A stretch of DNA of 64,000 bases from Plectrocnemia conspersa (taxonomy: Eukaryota > Arthropoda > Insecta > Trichoptera > Polycentropodidae): the NCBI GenBank assembly GCA_009617715.1, contig VTFK01000046.1, positions 1 through 64,000 of the forward strand. The letters run 5' to 3'. The translations under genes were made by a program, and so were the position numbers. Under the pieces are notes generated by a model that was given only the letters and a program-made list of their open reading frames with translations, ran no database searches and had not been told where the DNA came from. Of this stretch, positions 26,111 to 38,879 are shown one piece after another. How positions within the stretch are numbered: the first letter of the stretch is position 1; the number at the start of each line of letters is the position of its first letter.

Positions 26111-26117
26111 TCTGGAA

Positions 26118-26460
26118 TTAAATTAAAATTTCATCCAGATCAGGTGGCGAGCAAGGGTTTTTCTTTGTAATCCAATAGACTCGTGAGCTTTTTGCTTCGG
26201 ATTCCAATAGACGCGATAAATTACAAGTGACCGTCGTCCCATGGGCACTCCGATAGAAACGCAAGCACTTAAGCGAATTAATCCTAATTAACCTCGGCTT
26301 AATTAAGACGGGCATTCCGACGGATCGACTGGAGATTGTTTGAGATATCGCTTGGACATGATTAGAAAATATGTCCAAGTTTACGTGAGCGTGGGATCAC
26401 AGATGGTGACTTTTACAATATCAGTCCGTTGAGAGTAAACGATTTTAATTAGAACGGCAA
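26118..26460. other. unique G+C-richer island with homeodomain-like sites
   Basis: Unique sequence with clustered TAATTAACC, TTAATTAAG and TAATTA-type words between 26275 and 26310. Its texture differs sharply from the AT-rich flanks. It could be a cis-regulatory element of the LRR gene or unc-5. The antisense 86-codon frame has no motif. Confidence 0.3.
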
Positions 26461-26710
26461 TAATCAACAACAATATATCGTGATACAATTGTAGCTTGTC
26501 CATGTTTGTTTGCTCTATTAAATTGTATCTGCTCAAGCAATTGCGTGCTTCACGTTACTTACCAAACAACACGAAACATATTCACAAAGCTTTGTACTTA
26601 TGCAAGCATCTGATAAATTAGCATAAATCCATTGTTTATATAATATATACTATGCATAGATTTGAATGTATAATACAAAAATTGAGTATTTATTTATCTT
26701 TTTTATATAG

Positions 26711-26760
26711 CAAGGATCAGCAAATTAAAATGCGGCTCAAAATACATGCGTGTGGTTTTT
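26711..26760 (+). mobile_element. possible hAT left end
   Basis: CAAGGATCAGCAAATTAAAA followed by TGCGGCTC resembles a CAGGGGTCAGCAAAC..GCGGCTC hAT terminus. No right end or target duplication was located. Confidence 0.3.
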
Positions 26761-26939
26761 AAAAATAAAACTACTATTTTTTATTAATTTTAAATGATAT
26801 TTTATAGTTTCTAGTGAATGAAAACTTATTTCTGATAAGTGTAGAAATAATTTATTTATATATGTGGGGACCACGCAGAATATTTGTTTGTAAAGGTCCT
26901 TTCTTAAAACTCGCGTAATTACTGTAACCAAAAATGATT

Positions 26940-27115
26940 ATTCAACAATAGTGCGATTACTCAAAGGCTCTCGTTACAACTCTTGTTACGACTTGAACTA
27001 AAGAATTTCCTCATAAATAACACGCAAGAATTCTCCAGTGCATCGAATGAATATTTCTTTGTATTGAAACGGTCACAGAAAACAATATAGCACCGTAAGG
27101 CCACAATGTTCAACC
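26940..27115 (+). mobile_element. LTR family A, partial copy
   Basis: Matches the upstream part of the 13531 LTR: CATAAATAACACG, AGAATTCTCCA/AATATTCTCCA, and GAAACGGTCAC against GAAATGGTCAC. The downstream TATA and polyadenylation parts are not found in register. A different repeat begins within a few hundred bases. Confidence 0.4.
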
Positions 27116-27454
27116 CGTCCCAAAGTGAAACCAGATACAATATATTTACATAATAATAAAGGTGAGATATATTGATCTAATAATTAAATTTTGCACGGAT
27201 CTGTTCAAATACGTTAATACTCTTTGTGGAAAAGAACGCATGCTATATAATACATTCTACCCTGCGCACTTATCATTGTTCTTCGACTCTTTGGTTACCG
27301 ACCGCCGGAGTGGTCATCTGGACCATTTTTCTTAAGGAGTGATCACATTTTGGTGGTGTGTATAAAAAGCGATGAAATTGCTCGCAAACATCAGCTGACT
27401 CAAACCAGTATCATAAAATATTTAACACCTAATCACAGGTGGAGTTACATCAGC

Positions 27455-27680
27455 AGAGATGTGTCAGAAAACTGCATCGAAATGAATGATAGTCCAGAGA
27501 ACATCACAAAAACAACTTACCACATAGTCCAGTTGCTCCACAGAAATCACAGCCGGCAATAATACAACGCGACACGCCAGCGAAGACTCTCTGACCTGCC
27601 ATTTCAACTCAACCACCTAATAGCGGCATCTACATTACTCTATATACGTGCTTATAAAATAAACTGTTACCAAATTTTCT
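27455..27680 (+). repeat. interspersed repeat family C, copy 2 (LTR-like end)
   Basis: Diverged copy of 16410-16645, same orientation, ending AATAAACTGTTACCAAATTT. The 70-codon open frame at 27350-27562 lies in this repeat and is unlikely to be a gene. Confidence 0.6.
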
Positions 27681-27719
27681 GGCGTCTAATTGTCTAGAAA
27701 GTAGCACTTATTGACCTTT

Positions 27720-30700
27720 AAAACCCTAAATTATAAGATTTTTTTTTTTTTATTAAAGCTGATTTTTGAATTGTGAATTTCCGTGAATTTACTAACCCAA
27801 CTTCACGTTTGCGTTAAAACAAATTCTTAATTTTTACTGAAAGTAACAATGCAAAATATCAGTAAAGATAAACCAATTAATTTTCTTCTTTTATGAAGTT
27901 TTTAGGAAATGCAAATAAACAGTTACTTACTTAAAATGGAATAATAAAAAACATTTTATTGAAATTTAGTAATTTATGAATTTAACTGTCACCTTTCAAA
28001 ATTCAATATAGTGATTAAGTAGTAAAAATAGAGTTATTTTTAGAACTATGAGCTTAACTTGTGACATATGTAATTGATAATATATAGAATTTGATTATTT
28101 CCATAGAAATCTTATTCTCTTACACTGATATTTTAAAGTGGTTTGCTCAAAAAGAATGTCTTCCGAGCGACATGTTCTTTAAAAAGCTTATTTGGTCAAT
28201 TCTATCACGTTTCTTACTATAGCCACTTGACAGTACAGTTGCAGTACTGTCCTTTTTTAGATCAATACGGTTTGTATCGCGTTTGTGATCGACCACTCAT
28301 TCGTCTGACGGTGTATGGGGTGCTTGAAAGTTAACCCACTTGAAGCGTTCGAGCGTCGCTTTTAAAGCTTCATTGCAGCGGCAAATATGTTTATATTTAT
28401 ACAGTTCGACTTGAAAATAAACAGGACAGCGTATAGTGTATCTTTTGACGTTAGATAAAAACACTTTCTTATTATTAACATACCCTTAAGATTAAAACAA
28501 ATATTTTAAATACAGTTTAACTAGCAATAGCAACTAAAATATCTCGATTCGAATCATCATTTTTTTTTGAATCTTTGAGATAAAATTAGTGATTCTTATA
28601 AATACGATAAATTATCACATATAAGATTTCTTATATTTTCCTAACAATATGAATGAATATTTAAATATCAGCTTAATCTTCGATTTTCAATTTTCGATTA
28701 TGTAATTTTTTTTAATCATTAGAGGAGCATGTTGAAAAGCAATTTTCATACCAATTGACGTCTGTATCTTAACAAACCATTATAAAATTTATCCATAGTC
28801 AATCTTATAAAGAAATTTAATTTTTGCCTCAATCAATTTATTTAAAATTGATATATATGTATATGTAGATACAAATCCACTATAAGAAAATCTGTTTTGC
28901 GAAACTCGCTTTATTCCAAACGAATAAGTTTCCGCAAAGTTACAACTGGGCATATTGTGCCGGTGGATTTATTTACAGCGGCTCACAATGCCACGTATCC
29001 GAGTGCATAAAGTAGTCAGGCCTTGGTGAAACAAAAGCCACGTGACCCAGTTGCTTTGCTGACTTCCTGTTGTTCCAGCATTGTGTGGAACGATCTTTAT
29101 ATTCCGGCATGCAAACCTACCCCAAGAATGCCGACGGCTATGTAAAAGCGGAAAATGGTGGAAGTGCGCCGAGATTTAAGGCACAGATATATTTTTTTTG
29201 GTCAGTATAAGAAAAAATGTATTTTGATACTTTACCAATTATTAACATATTGTTTGAGAGACGTTTATAATTTATATATATTTGTAGGGTTTACTGAAAC
29301 ATTTTCAAATCTTATTGGTTGTTAATAATAACTTTAATAACATACATAACTCTTTTAAGCTAACAACTGTTTTACAACAGCCATTATAATACTGCCCTAT
29401 CAACTAACGCGTTAAAGGAAAATAATAATAGTGATGGAAAAATGTTCGTGCGTTCCGGCTATCGTCGTTCAACGACGGAATTAGATTAAATTATAACAAG
29501 TAAGTGACTTACCAAATAAGAGCATATCAATTCAATTCTTCTTGCTTTTTAAAATGATATTCTATGCCTAATATATTTATGTTACAATATTTATTAAAAT
29601 ATTTTTCAACCAAATGGTAGCTTACAAATTCCTAGCAAATCGCTATCCGTAATTTATCTCGCAAATCCAATCCGGTATAATCCCAATGTTACTGAATGCA
29701 TGTAAATATAAAAAAATATAAAATAAAAGAAAAACACATGTCAACATATATGTTGTATAAATATGATATAAATAATGTATATTTTTTATATAAATCGCGT
29801 GTCACGTCAAAGAGCGTGTCGTGGGATTTGACACGTGGTCCGTTGCCATTCGCTGCAAGCGCAAAAGCTCATTTTCCGCCGAAAGTGCCGGATGGAGTTT
29901 CAGGAAAAAAATGGCCGTGCATTTGTATTGTTGACAAGGCGTTTATGGCTACCATACCGAGCGTGAATTTTCCCCATGAAAATTCCATGCTCGGCTGCCG
30001 TTTGGTACGCCGTGATTGCACCTGCGAAAATATTTGCCGATTTTAAAATAATATGCGTTGTTTGTACGCTGTATTTATAGTTGCTAATTTATAATAGAAA
30101 AGTTTAAAACTTAACATAACCTAAATTACCATTTGTCTCAATTACAACGCAATGACTAGATTTAGCAGATTGACAACATCTTAAAAAAAATTAAATAAAA
30201 ATAATATAAGCATTTAAATAATAATTTAATACTATATTAATCGATGAATATACTTAAGGCTCTACATCTGGATTAAAAAAGTTACTTTCAAAGTCTTTTA
30301 AGTTTCCGAACATAACGTCAATACTTTTTCTTCAATAACTTGTAATTTTAGGTTAAATTGATCTGTAAAAAACATAAATCTGTTGATTCACTTATGATCA
30401 TTATTTAACATTAACAGTCCACTGTAAGTAGAATAGAATCAACTTTCCGTAAAATCGTAGAAAATTATTTTTTAATCTTTAAATGGATAATGCAATAAAA
30501 TGGAACAAGTAGACGTCTAATAGCTTCCATAAACAATTTAACAAATCGCACATTTTTTCCCACCATATTGGGTGCCCCATCTGTCGTCACTGACACAACT
30601 TTAGACATATCAATGTTTAGCTCACAGAAAGTTTTCATAACAATCTTACATATACACGCGTGTCATAGATTCGCCATCACTGAACTAGTTTATTATACAG

Positions 30701-32639
30701 AACGCAAATCATGATTTTTGTTCATTTCCTAAATTAATTATTATGCTTTATTCAAAAAGATGTTTATTACACGTTTTTAAAATATTAAAATTTAGGAAAA
30801 TCTAACGATACTACAAATAATAACAATGAAATTTAGCATATACATAATTATTTTTTATGTTTGGAATACAAAATAAATAAATTGAGAATGTCTGGTTATA
30901 TATAAACGAAAAAATGTTTATATTTACACACAGCCATGCAGACATTGCTTCAAAACTTTTATAAAAGCAAATGTTTTCAATTAGATATAAAATCGAACAA
31001 AGTCTACATCACATAAATAACCATTACGCAAGAGTATAATTGTTTGTAAAAAGTAAACGAACACTGGACGTGCTTAAACAACATGGCAAAATAAATATAA
31101 ACGTTGTATATAAAGTTGCACAAAGAAATCAGGAAAAGGGAAACATCACATCAGATTAAAGTGTTCTTCCGGTCCATAGAGAAATACAAATAGAAAATAA
31201 AAAAATCGTTGGGAAATACAGAGAGAAGAAAATTTATTTTTATTTGATTCAATGTATAGTATATATGTATATATTTGCCAGAGTACGTGATTAGACATAT
31301 TATGCATTGTGTGATATAATGACTTAATAATGTAAATAAATATTAACTTTTATTATTAATCTCAATTATTAATTATTTTATAAATATATTTATAACTCAA
31401 ATTTTCTTGGAAAACAAATTTTGTTTAGTAAAAACGTTCTTGTTATTATGTAATATATTACTTTTCAATTGAGATTATTTTTCGTACATATTTCCATAAG
31501 CAAATAAGACTGTCTGGAGGCAAAGGTAATCGATCATTTCAAGGTTATATACTTGTATGAACTACTTTTCCAACTCCATATACTCGCAAAACTTTCGATG
31601 GCTTGTGCCATCCATAAAATTGAAACAGCAATAAAGGAATGGATATTTATAAATCACATAAAAAGTGGGATAACGGCATGTAAAGTTTTACGAGACGTCC
31701 AAGTCTGGGGAGCTTGCAGGGATTGAAAACATTCTATATGCAATGAGAATATAAAATTTTAGTGATGGTACATGACTTATATATTTACGCGTTATAAAAG
31801 TTAAATAACAAAACCTATTTATTTAACTTTCGTTATAAAGACAAACTCAATTCGTGACAAATGATCTTCCATACATCTACAAAAAAAAACTAAATAATTC
31901 TAACAAACTGTGACTACTAAGCACATGAGTTTAGTTGGCTCTTAACCAATTATCATTCTCAGACATTTACAATTAAAGTATATGGAAAACTTAAGTACCT
32001 CAAAACATGTAGTTGTTGAGTTGGCTCTTAATATTCTCATCATCTTAAATATAATCCATTTAAAGTAGTCGTAATAAAATATATTTATCGATTATTATTT
32101 TTTTCTAATGTTTTTTAATCTTATTTGAACTCCTATATTTAATGTTTTTTGTCTAAAGTTGAACTCACCTGCCGCAACTTTCGAAAAGGGGAACATCAAT
32201 AATTCATAAATTTCATAACAAAACGGGTGAATATCAAAAAACTTTTACTGCGCCTCTCGGGAAATGTCGGTTCGGATATTGGGCATGCTTTGATTGGAAA
32301 ATTCCATAACCTAAACCGGACCGTTCATATTTCACATTTTTTAGAATGAAATATTTAGCTAACGAATCTCAATCTACTGATTTACTGTTATAGTGCAGAG
32401 TTCAATAAGTTATTGAATAAGTCTAGGCATATTTGGGTTTTGATAGAAAAATCTGCATCTTATCTCAAACACATTAGAATACAAACGTTTCTAGATTAAT
32501 ATTGTGTCAAATATTGATGGTATTTTTGTTTTATAGTAAATATATAACATTTAAAAAACATTGTTATCCGTAGGTTCTGTAAGGTTCACTACAAACGTCT
32601 AAGGAACATGAGGGAGTGAAATATCTCCCCTAATATGGC
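27720..32639. other. intergenic, no gene recognised
   Basis: Mostly AT-rich. Unique G+C-richer islands at 28880-29180 and 29815-30045 stand out. The second includes a 116-codon frame (29696-30046) without a recognisable motif or splice sites. The remainder, including 30100-32560, shows nothing beyond simple A/T runs. Confidence 0.45.
29815..30045 (+). other. coding-like or regulatory island, identity unknown
   Basis: The plus-strand frame reads SVSWDLTRGPLPFAASAKAH to LVRRDCTCENICRF in much G+C-richer DNA than its AT-rich N-terminal extension. I do not recognise the peptide. No good donor or acceptor bounds it, and it may equally be a conserved non-coding element open by chance. Confidence 0.2.
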
Positions 32640-33010
32640 GCAACTTTAAGTACCATTAACAAAAGCGCTAAAATCTGCAGAACCAAGCGGTGATTGAGAG
32701 TCACAATCCTCATCAACGACGAAGAAGGGAGGAAGCAAAACACTATATGAACTTGGATTTATTATTCGATTTAATATTAAAATTTCCTCCTTATCCAGTG
32801 CAGCGAAATGAGGCATTCTCCAGACTCCAGTGCTTTGTGTCGAAGCAGGTTCCACCCCGACGGGTATCATAAAGTTCCTTGTAAACTACCCCCGTACGTG
32901 ACACACAGAGGGCGAGTACTCGCAGATAAGTGACAATCTCTGCGGTCACCTTACCCTACCGCCACTTTAAATTCGCCACCCCCTGGCGCCATATTCACGA
33001 CGTGTTTACA
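32640..33010. other. G+C-richer island, possible repeat
   Basis: Open frames on both strands (32646-32870 minus, 32690-32872 plus) overlap completely, and neither shows a motif. The following 32880-33010 block contains CACACAGAGGGCGAGTACTCGCAG and CCACCCCCTGGCGCC, unlike the flanks. Unknown repeat or regulatory DNA. Confidence 0.3.
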
Positions 33011-33224
33011 GTGACGACACTCAGAAATGAAAGGGGATGTCTAAAAACGTATGCCAAACATGTATAAAGTGAACCCGAATTTTACACGGGATGCCCAGAG
33101 TATGAATATTCACTTGAAACGATCTAACCCTTTCGTCGGTATGGTCTCTTTCAATGGTCGATGAAAATTTCAATGAATAGCTTTTGTGACTCAACGTGGC
33201 ATATTTTTTATGAGACCAATTCAT

Positions 33225-34069
33225 GTAAATTTATGTTAGTATTTTAAAATATATTACTATGTACTACAGTAAAAAATTTGTACAAAATAATAAAATAGTA
33301 AATAAAATAAAGTATTTTTCTGACAGAATATTTTTCCCAAAGATAAAATTACTTTATTTATAGAATTTTAAATTAAACTAGGATAAATTTATTTTTAAAT
33401 TTACAGAATTTCGATGTTACATAGTTTGAAAGACTTCTACAAAATTTAAAATATTTAAAGCAAACCTAAACGAATTAACCTAATGAAAGGTCGGGCTTGG
33501 TTAATTATCTTAGGTTAGGTTTGGATTTAAATAGCTAATGGGCGTTTCACAACTGTCGAATTAAGATTAACATAGTACTTTTAAGAACAGCGTATATTTT
33601 CATTAGTGCCAATCAGTTAAATAATATTTTCGCTTGTAGAAATGTGAAAATATGTTCAGATATGATTTCACTGAAACGCCAGTGTATATATAGTATTACT
33701 ACACTTGTAGTTACTGTAACATATACATTGTTACGATAGCAAAAATATATTTTTTAACCACTGAGCAATACATATTTTTATTGTAATTTTTTTATAGAAA
33801 ATTTAAACGTTACAGTTAATGTGTCAGCCAAAAATTTAGTTTCAAATAAATTTATTATGTACTACATTTCAATTAATCATAAGTTTTCTCTTTGTTGAAA
33901 AAAATTTTTTTTTATTAAAATTAAATACTTGTAATTATAAAATGTGTTTTAGTAGTTAATTATATTATTAAATTACTCTCAATTATCTGGGTGTATTTTA
34001 TCCGTCCATCAAATTAAATTTTTATTTTTATTTAATTTCAAAAATAAAAATAATCTAAAAAGCGTATTT
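33225..34069. other. AT-rich spacer, no gene recognised
   Basis: A/T runs with a repeated ACCTAA / TTAGGTTAGG word pair near 33478-33530 only. No exon or element was recognised. Confidence 0.5.
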
Positions 34070-34505
34070 TAAGGTTTATGAACCCTGAGGGGTAATGATT
34101 TCGTAGCCAGTGAGACTCAAGGTGGAATCTAGTTAGAGTTTTAATACATTATATTTACATATGGCGAGATAAATGGCTAGATGTTTTCTCCGAGCGACGG
34201 TGGAGAAGCTGGCGGTGGGATTTATGAGTTCGTTATAGTATGTTGTCAGCGGGCTAGCGTCTACTGGTCTCTTCGAGTGTCTGCTGGTGACTGCCTTCTC
34301 CTCATTGGAGTCTAAACAGCTTGCGGACCAATTGCAATTAAGCAGCGATCATTCAGCCAATCGCTGCAGTCGCTTCTTAGAACGGCGAAATAGGTATACG
34401 TCTTTAGAATGCGACGTTCGCTTGATGCACATTGTCCAAGGTCGTATTGCATTGCAACGGGAATCTTGTGGATCCGCTGATTTATTATATCCGTGATTGT
34501 TTTTT
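34070..34505 (-). mobile_element. LTR family A, copy interrupted at a Tigger remnant
   Basis: On the minus strand it reads from GGATCC through the family body to AACTCTAACTAGATTC, GAGTCTCACTGGCTACG and CCCCTCAGGGTTC. It is a direct-repeat partner of 37147-37690, sharing long blocks such as TTTTCTCCGAGCG, GCAGCGATCATTCAGCCAA and ATTGTCCAAGGTCGTATTGC. Its 5' (right) end stops where pogo/Tigger sequence begins. Confidence 0.65.
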
Positions 34506-34509
34506 TAAC

Positions 34510-34965
34510 ATGGAAATAGATGTATTGGATTCTGAAAAAACTGGAGCAAGTGACATATTTGAAATATGCAGATTAATTGAAAATTTAAAATGCTTTGATA
34601 ATTTACATTGGTAAAACAACGGTTTTCAATGCTTGAATGATGCGGATATCGTTTCTATTGTCACTCATACATAAGAGGAAGGGAGTGATAGTGAAAATAC
34701 TAACAATTACATTAGTCACAAAACAACACTGACTTCTGCTGAAACTTAACACTACATCGAGCAAAAGGGATTCGAAAATAACGATATATTGGTTCTTGGA
34801 AAAGTTATGTTATTCAAAAGAAAAGATATTCTCAAAAACAGACGAGAAGCAGATTTTTTTAATAAATAAAAAATTGATAACTTATATTATAGATAATAAA
34901 AAAAATAATAATTGTTCGGATTATCCGTGCTATTCCTCTCAGCTCAGTTAATCAAAAATATACTG
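34510..34965 (+). pseudogene. pogo/Tigger-type transposase C-terminus and right terminal repeat
   Basis: One reading frame from ATG at 34510 reads IFEICRLIENLKCFDNLHW, stop, CLNDADIVSIVTHT, stop, EEGSDSE, SAET, stop, HYIEQKGFENNDILVLGKV. The DADIV..SVT / acidic run / YIEQ / LL pattern is that of the C-terminal tail of Tigger/Jerky-like DDE transposases. Three in-frame stops kill it. At 34911-34965 the right end GTTCGGATTATCCG to TACTG matches the ATTATCCGAAC and CAGTA terminal repeat of Tigger elements, next to a TA at 34966-34967. The catalytic domain is missing. Confidence 0.6.
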
Positions 34966-34969
34966 TATT

Positions 34970-37140
34970 TACCTTTATATTTTAATTTAATAGGAATTAT
35001 TTAGGTTGAAATTTCATTGTTTTATTAAAACAATTAGTTTCAAATATTAGTCATTCCATACAAATTAGATCTCTATTATTCCAGAATTAGCTACTTCGAT
35101 TCTTAATAAATTATAATATGAGTCACATCGTTACATTTTTCCTCGTATTCCCCACGCGTAAGTAAATGAGTTTGATGGTTATGTGGGTCACATTTGTTAT
35201 TTATTAGGGTTACGGTTCATTGCCGGAACAGCTTGAGTCATATTCGCAAAATTTCATATTGAGTCATATTATAGTACGCAGCGCGGGCCTTTTTCTCAGA
35301 GATCGGTTCAATAAATCGCGAATAAAGCGTTAAATGCTATACCCATACTCCATTTCTTCCGAGTGGAAAGTTTGGTATACACAGACAGACAATAACTTTT
35401 TGCCATTGAATATTTCAAGATACGATCCAACGTCCAGAGGTACTGTAATATATCAAGATAATTTATGGTCTTGATCTGGGTTTTGATGGAAATGTATGTT
35501 TGCATATAAATCATTAAATTTTTAAAAATACTTGAACCAAATAAAATAAGCCAAACATGCATTTTTTTTGTAGATGGGAGTTATACATATAATATATTCA
35601 TTTGGCATTAAGAATTTTCAATTGTTATCTGGAACTACTTTAAAAAATAATCGTATTAAGATATTTCTAATGTAGTAATCGCTGTATTATTACACGTTTC
35701 TTAGTGCCTTCGAGAACCCACTTTTTCTGGTCGTCAAGCAGAGTAGAAAAGACAACGCACTTTTTTAGAGTTAAAACTAATTCGTTTTATTTATTTTTAA
35801 TATTGCAGTATTTTACGTCATAATTATGTGAATCTTAAATCACGTGGAAAAACGCATACTTCCGTTCGTTTGTGAACAAATATAGTTTCACTGATATTAA
35901 GCGGTGAAATTCTGAATCAATTGTTTCATACATTTTAACTGACTTAGTGAAATTAAATTTCTACTAGTGACATTATTACATCAATAATAATACACATTTA
36001 TTGTCACATACATATACACACATCGTTTTTCGAAAATTAGATCATAATGTTTTAATATGTTTTGCAAAGTATATTTAAATCCAAACCGCTTAACCCATGA
36101 GCTTTCTATAGCTTTCATTTTGGCTTCCGACCTAAAACCTACGTCGTGCGTGTGACGGTGCGATTTCAGGGGTTCGTCTAAATCGGATAGGCTTGCAATT
36201 AAAATTTGGCCTTAATTGGGGGACGTGGTTGCAGAAAAAGTAGTAAGAGAGATTTATTCCCTAGCAGAGCTGCTTCGCCGGAAGCCGCAAAATAAATTTG
36301 CTGTCCGCTGGCGGCGTCTACTTCCGGCCACCTCCAGACTTAATGAAAGCGAGCTTTGTTAAAAGCATTGTCTGAATCAGCGCCAGGGTCTGGGTCTGCC
36401 CTCAGAGACGAACGCGATTTCGTGAAACTTACCTATACGTAGTAGATAGAATCCATAAACCTCCTGTGTCTTTCAAATTCCCTCTCAAGGCCGATTTGTC
36501 TGTGATAAGCCCGGCTCATTTATTATTAATTAAGTAATATATTTTTGTTTGAAATCAATAACAGTAAGTAACGGCTAAACTAAGCTGCTAACTAATATGT
36601 AACCGTCAAAAGAAAATTATTTTCCTTTTCAAATATTTAAGATTTAAAACAAAAACTTCATGGTAAATAAAGCTAAAGATTACCATAGATAGAAGGATTG
36701 TTTATCTAATGTAAAACTCGCAGAAAAAGTTTGAATCACTTACAAATTTTTGTGTTTGTTTTGTTCTAGTTTTGATCCTTTTTTGTTATTTATGATATTA
36801 TTACTTCAATGGTCTAAATAAGCATAATGCAATTAATCAAAATACATATTTTTGTTCTTACCTGTTTTGCTGCACTCGATCAAAGTCACGCGTTTGCTAA
36901 AAACTACTTTCGTCCATCAGCCTCCAAAATATTGACTACTAGAACTCGATCGTAAGTTATTAATAAAGAAAGCTTATTATTGGTTCATTTTTAACATTTT
37001 ATTATTTTTTGGCAAGAATCTCGTTGTTATGTTGATTAAACTGTAAACCTAATAACCGTATAGAATTGTATTTTAAAGTGTTCTTATTCCACATCTTTGA
37101 TTATAATTTTAACATACCAATTCTATGAAATTTTATTTTG
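34970..37140. other. intergenic with an enhancer-like island at 36110-36510
   Basis: No gene recognised. The block 36110-36510 is unique and G+C-richer (TTGCAATTAAAATTTGGCC, CTGGCGGCGTCTACTTCCGG, TTATTATTAATTAAG), unlike LTR-element interior sequence. Its presence argues that the flanking family A LTRs are separate insertions, not the two ends of one element. Confidence 0.45.
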
Positions 37141-37146
37141 AGAACT

Positions 37147-37690
37147 ACTAAAGGGCGATGACTTCGTAGCCAGTGAGACGCTTAGTAGAATCTAGTTAGA
37201 GTTTTATTACATTATATTTAAAATTGTTACGACAGACGATAAATGGCGAGATGTTTTCTCCGAGCGGTAGTGGAAAAGCTTGCGGACGGATGATGTCAGT
37301 GGACGATCCTCAGAGTTCTGATTGGTGTGGCAGCTACAGTACATTCTCCGAGCTGTGGTGGAGAAGCTATCGGCGAAATGATCGTATGTTATCCGCGGGT
37401 GACGGTGTGTAGAGTGTCTGCTTTCGAGTGGCATCTTGTGACTGCCTTCTTCTTATTGTAGTATCCAGGACTGCAAAGCTTACTTACCAATCACAAGTAT
37501 GCAGCGATCATTCAGCCAATCTGTGCAATCGATGCCTTTAGAAAGCGACATTTGCTTGATGGGCATTGTCCAAGGTCGTATTGCATGCAATGGGATTTTT
37601 TTGGATCCGGTGATTTATTATATCCGTAACCGCTTCGCAACAAGGAAATATTCCCTCAATGACGAAGAATATTTACAGTACTTATTTTTG
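37147..37690 (-). mobile_element. LTR family A, minus-strand copy
   Basis: Diverged copy of 34070-34505 in the same orientation and of 13531-14200 in reverse. It contains an extra stretch (about 37280-37400) with a second TTCTCCGAGC-like word, so it may hold an internal duplication. A hAT miniature element is inserted 40 bp to its right. Confidence 0.65.
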
Positions 37691-37730
37691 TGGTCGTCAA
37701 GAGGGCTTTTGTGTGGTCCATCCTTTACGC

Positions 37731-37957
37731 CAGGGCTCGGCAACCTATGACCCGCGGGTCACCAAGTGACCCGTTTGATGATTTGAAGTGACCCATTTCA
37801 GTTCTGCAAATATGATTTTTTTTAACGTGTTACGATGTCAGGACTAGAACACATATATGGTTGTTAGGACCAAAAATATTCACTGACCCGAATAGTCTTT
37901 TTAATAGTCACATTTTAATTATTTTTACCCGCAGCCAAAAGAGGTTGCCGAGGCCTG
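37731..37957. mobile_element. non-autonomous hAT miniature element with 8-bp target duplication
   Basis: It starts CAGGGCTCGGCAACCT and ends AGGTTGCCGAGGCCTG, 15 of 16 positions matching as inverted repeats. Identical CTTTACGC octamers flank it (37723-37730 and 37958-37965), which is the 8-bp target-site duplication typical of hAT transposition. A 14-bp perfect palindrome, TGACCCGCGGGTCA, lies just inside the left end, with further TGACCC repeats. It is 227 bp long and has no transposase. Confidence 0.9.
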
Positions 37958-37965
37958 CTTTACGC

Positions 37966-38879
37966 TATTGTCTTGTTGTATTGTTGCTGGATTATGCTTT
38001 TTTTTACAGTAAATTAATTAGGAGTTTTGAGAATAAGACCTTTTCAAGCGTAGGAATCTGTGTGTGGTCGCCACAAAATTTTCCCTTTTAATGTAAAATC
38101 AAATATATTATGATTATTAAAAAAACGGAATATTGTATTAGAATATTTATTATATATAGGCTTTTACAAATATGTTTAAGTCTCTACATTTTACATTATA
38201 TGTATCACAGATATTTTTAAAAGAAGTTAATTCAACATCAAATTTTAATAAAAAAAAAATAGAACAACATTGAAAAACTAAGTCATAAATACATAGATTG
38301 TCAAATGTTTTTTTTTTCAATAAAAAAAAACTGTCATGGCAAAATCATCTTACATCATCAGCAAATAATTTGGCACTTTTAAATTTAAAATTAAAACAAA
38401 AACAATAAAATAACTTAAAAATTATAAAGCACGATTTACATTATTCATAACAATAATAATAATTACAGCGAACATTCCTACTACTTTCGTTATGTACAAA
38501 ATTTTACAGTGTCGTTATACACTTTTATTTTTATTTTTAAAAAATAATCTTCGTATATAAATTTTAAAATTTCACAATTCAACTGAAATAAGGCAATCAT
38601 ATATTCGAATCACTATATCAGATTACACGTACTACCCCTAAACATTATATAAAAAGTCGTGTTAAAATATCAAACTTTGAAACTATTATCGTCGATAGTC
38701 CGTTTAGAAAAATCTAAAAACATCGAGTGTCACTTAACGAGTGTTTAAAAAGTATATTTACAAAATTTACAGTCTTTCTTTTAATGATCAATTAAAATTA
38801 AAATCATTCTTAATGGTCCCGTTCTACGCTTGAAGGAGATTTTTCTAATCCAAAATTTTAAATAAAATTATAGCTGTGT
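37966..38879. other. unc-5 3' flank and likely 3' UTR
   Basis: AT-rich DNA with no competing gene. The part next to 38880 is probably unc-5 3' untranslated sequence. Its end cannot be fixed because AATAAA-like words recur. Confidence 0.5.
38524..38535 (-). promoter_or_regulatory. candidate unc-5 polyadenylation signals
   Basis: Two adjacent AATAAA hexamers on the minus strand (38524-38529 and 38530-38535), about 350 bp past the unc-5 stop. In such AT-rich DNA the hexamer also occurs by chance, so this is only a candidate 3' end. Confidence 0.35.

Noticed and set aside
34070..37690. A complete LTR retrotransposon with LTRs at 34070 and 37147
   Set aside because: The two LTRs are well diverged, the interior has no gag or pol trace, and it contains a Tigger remnant and a unique regulatory-looking block. 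Independent solo LTRs explain it better.
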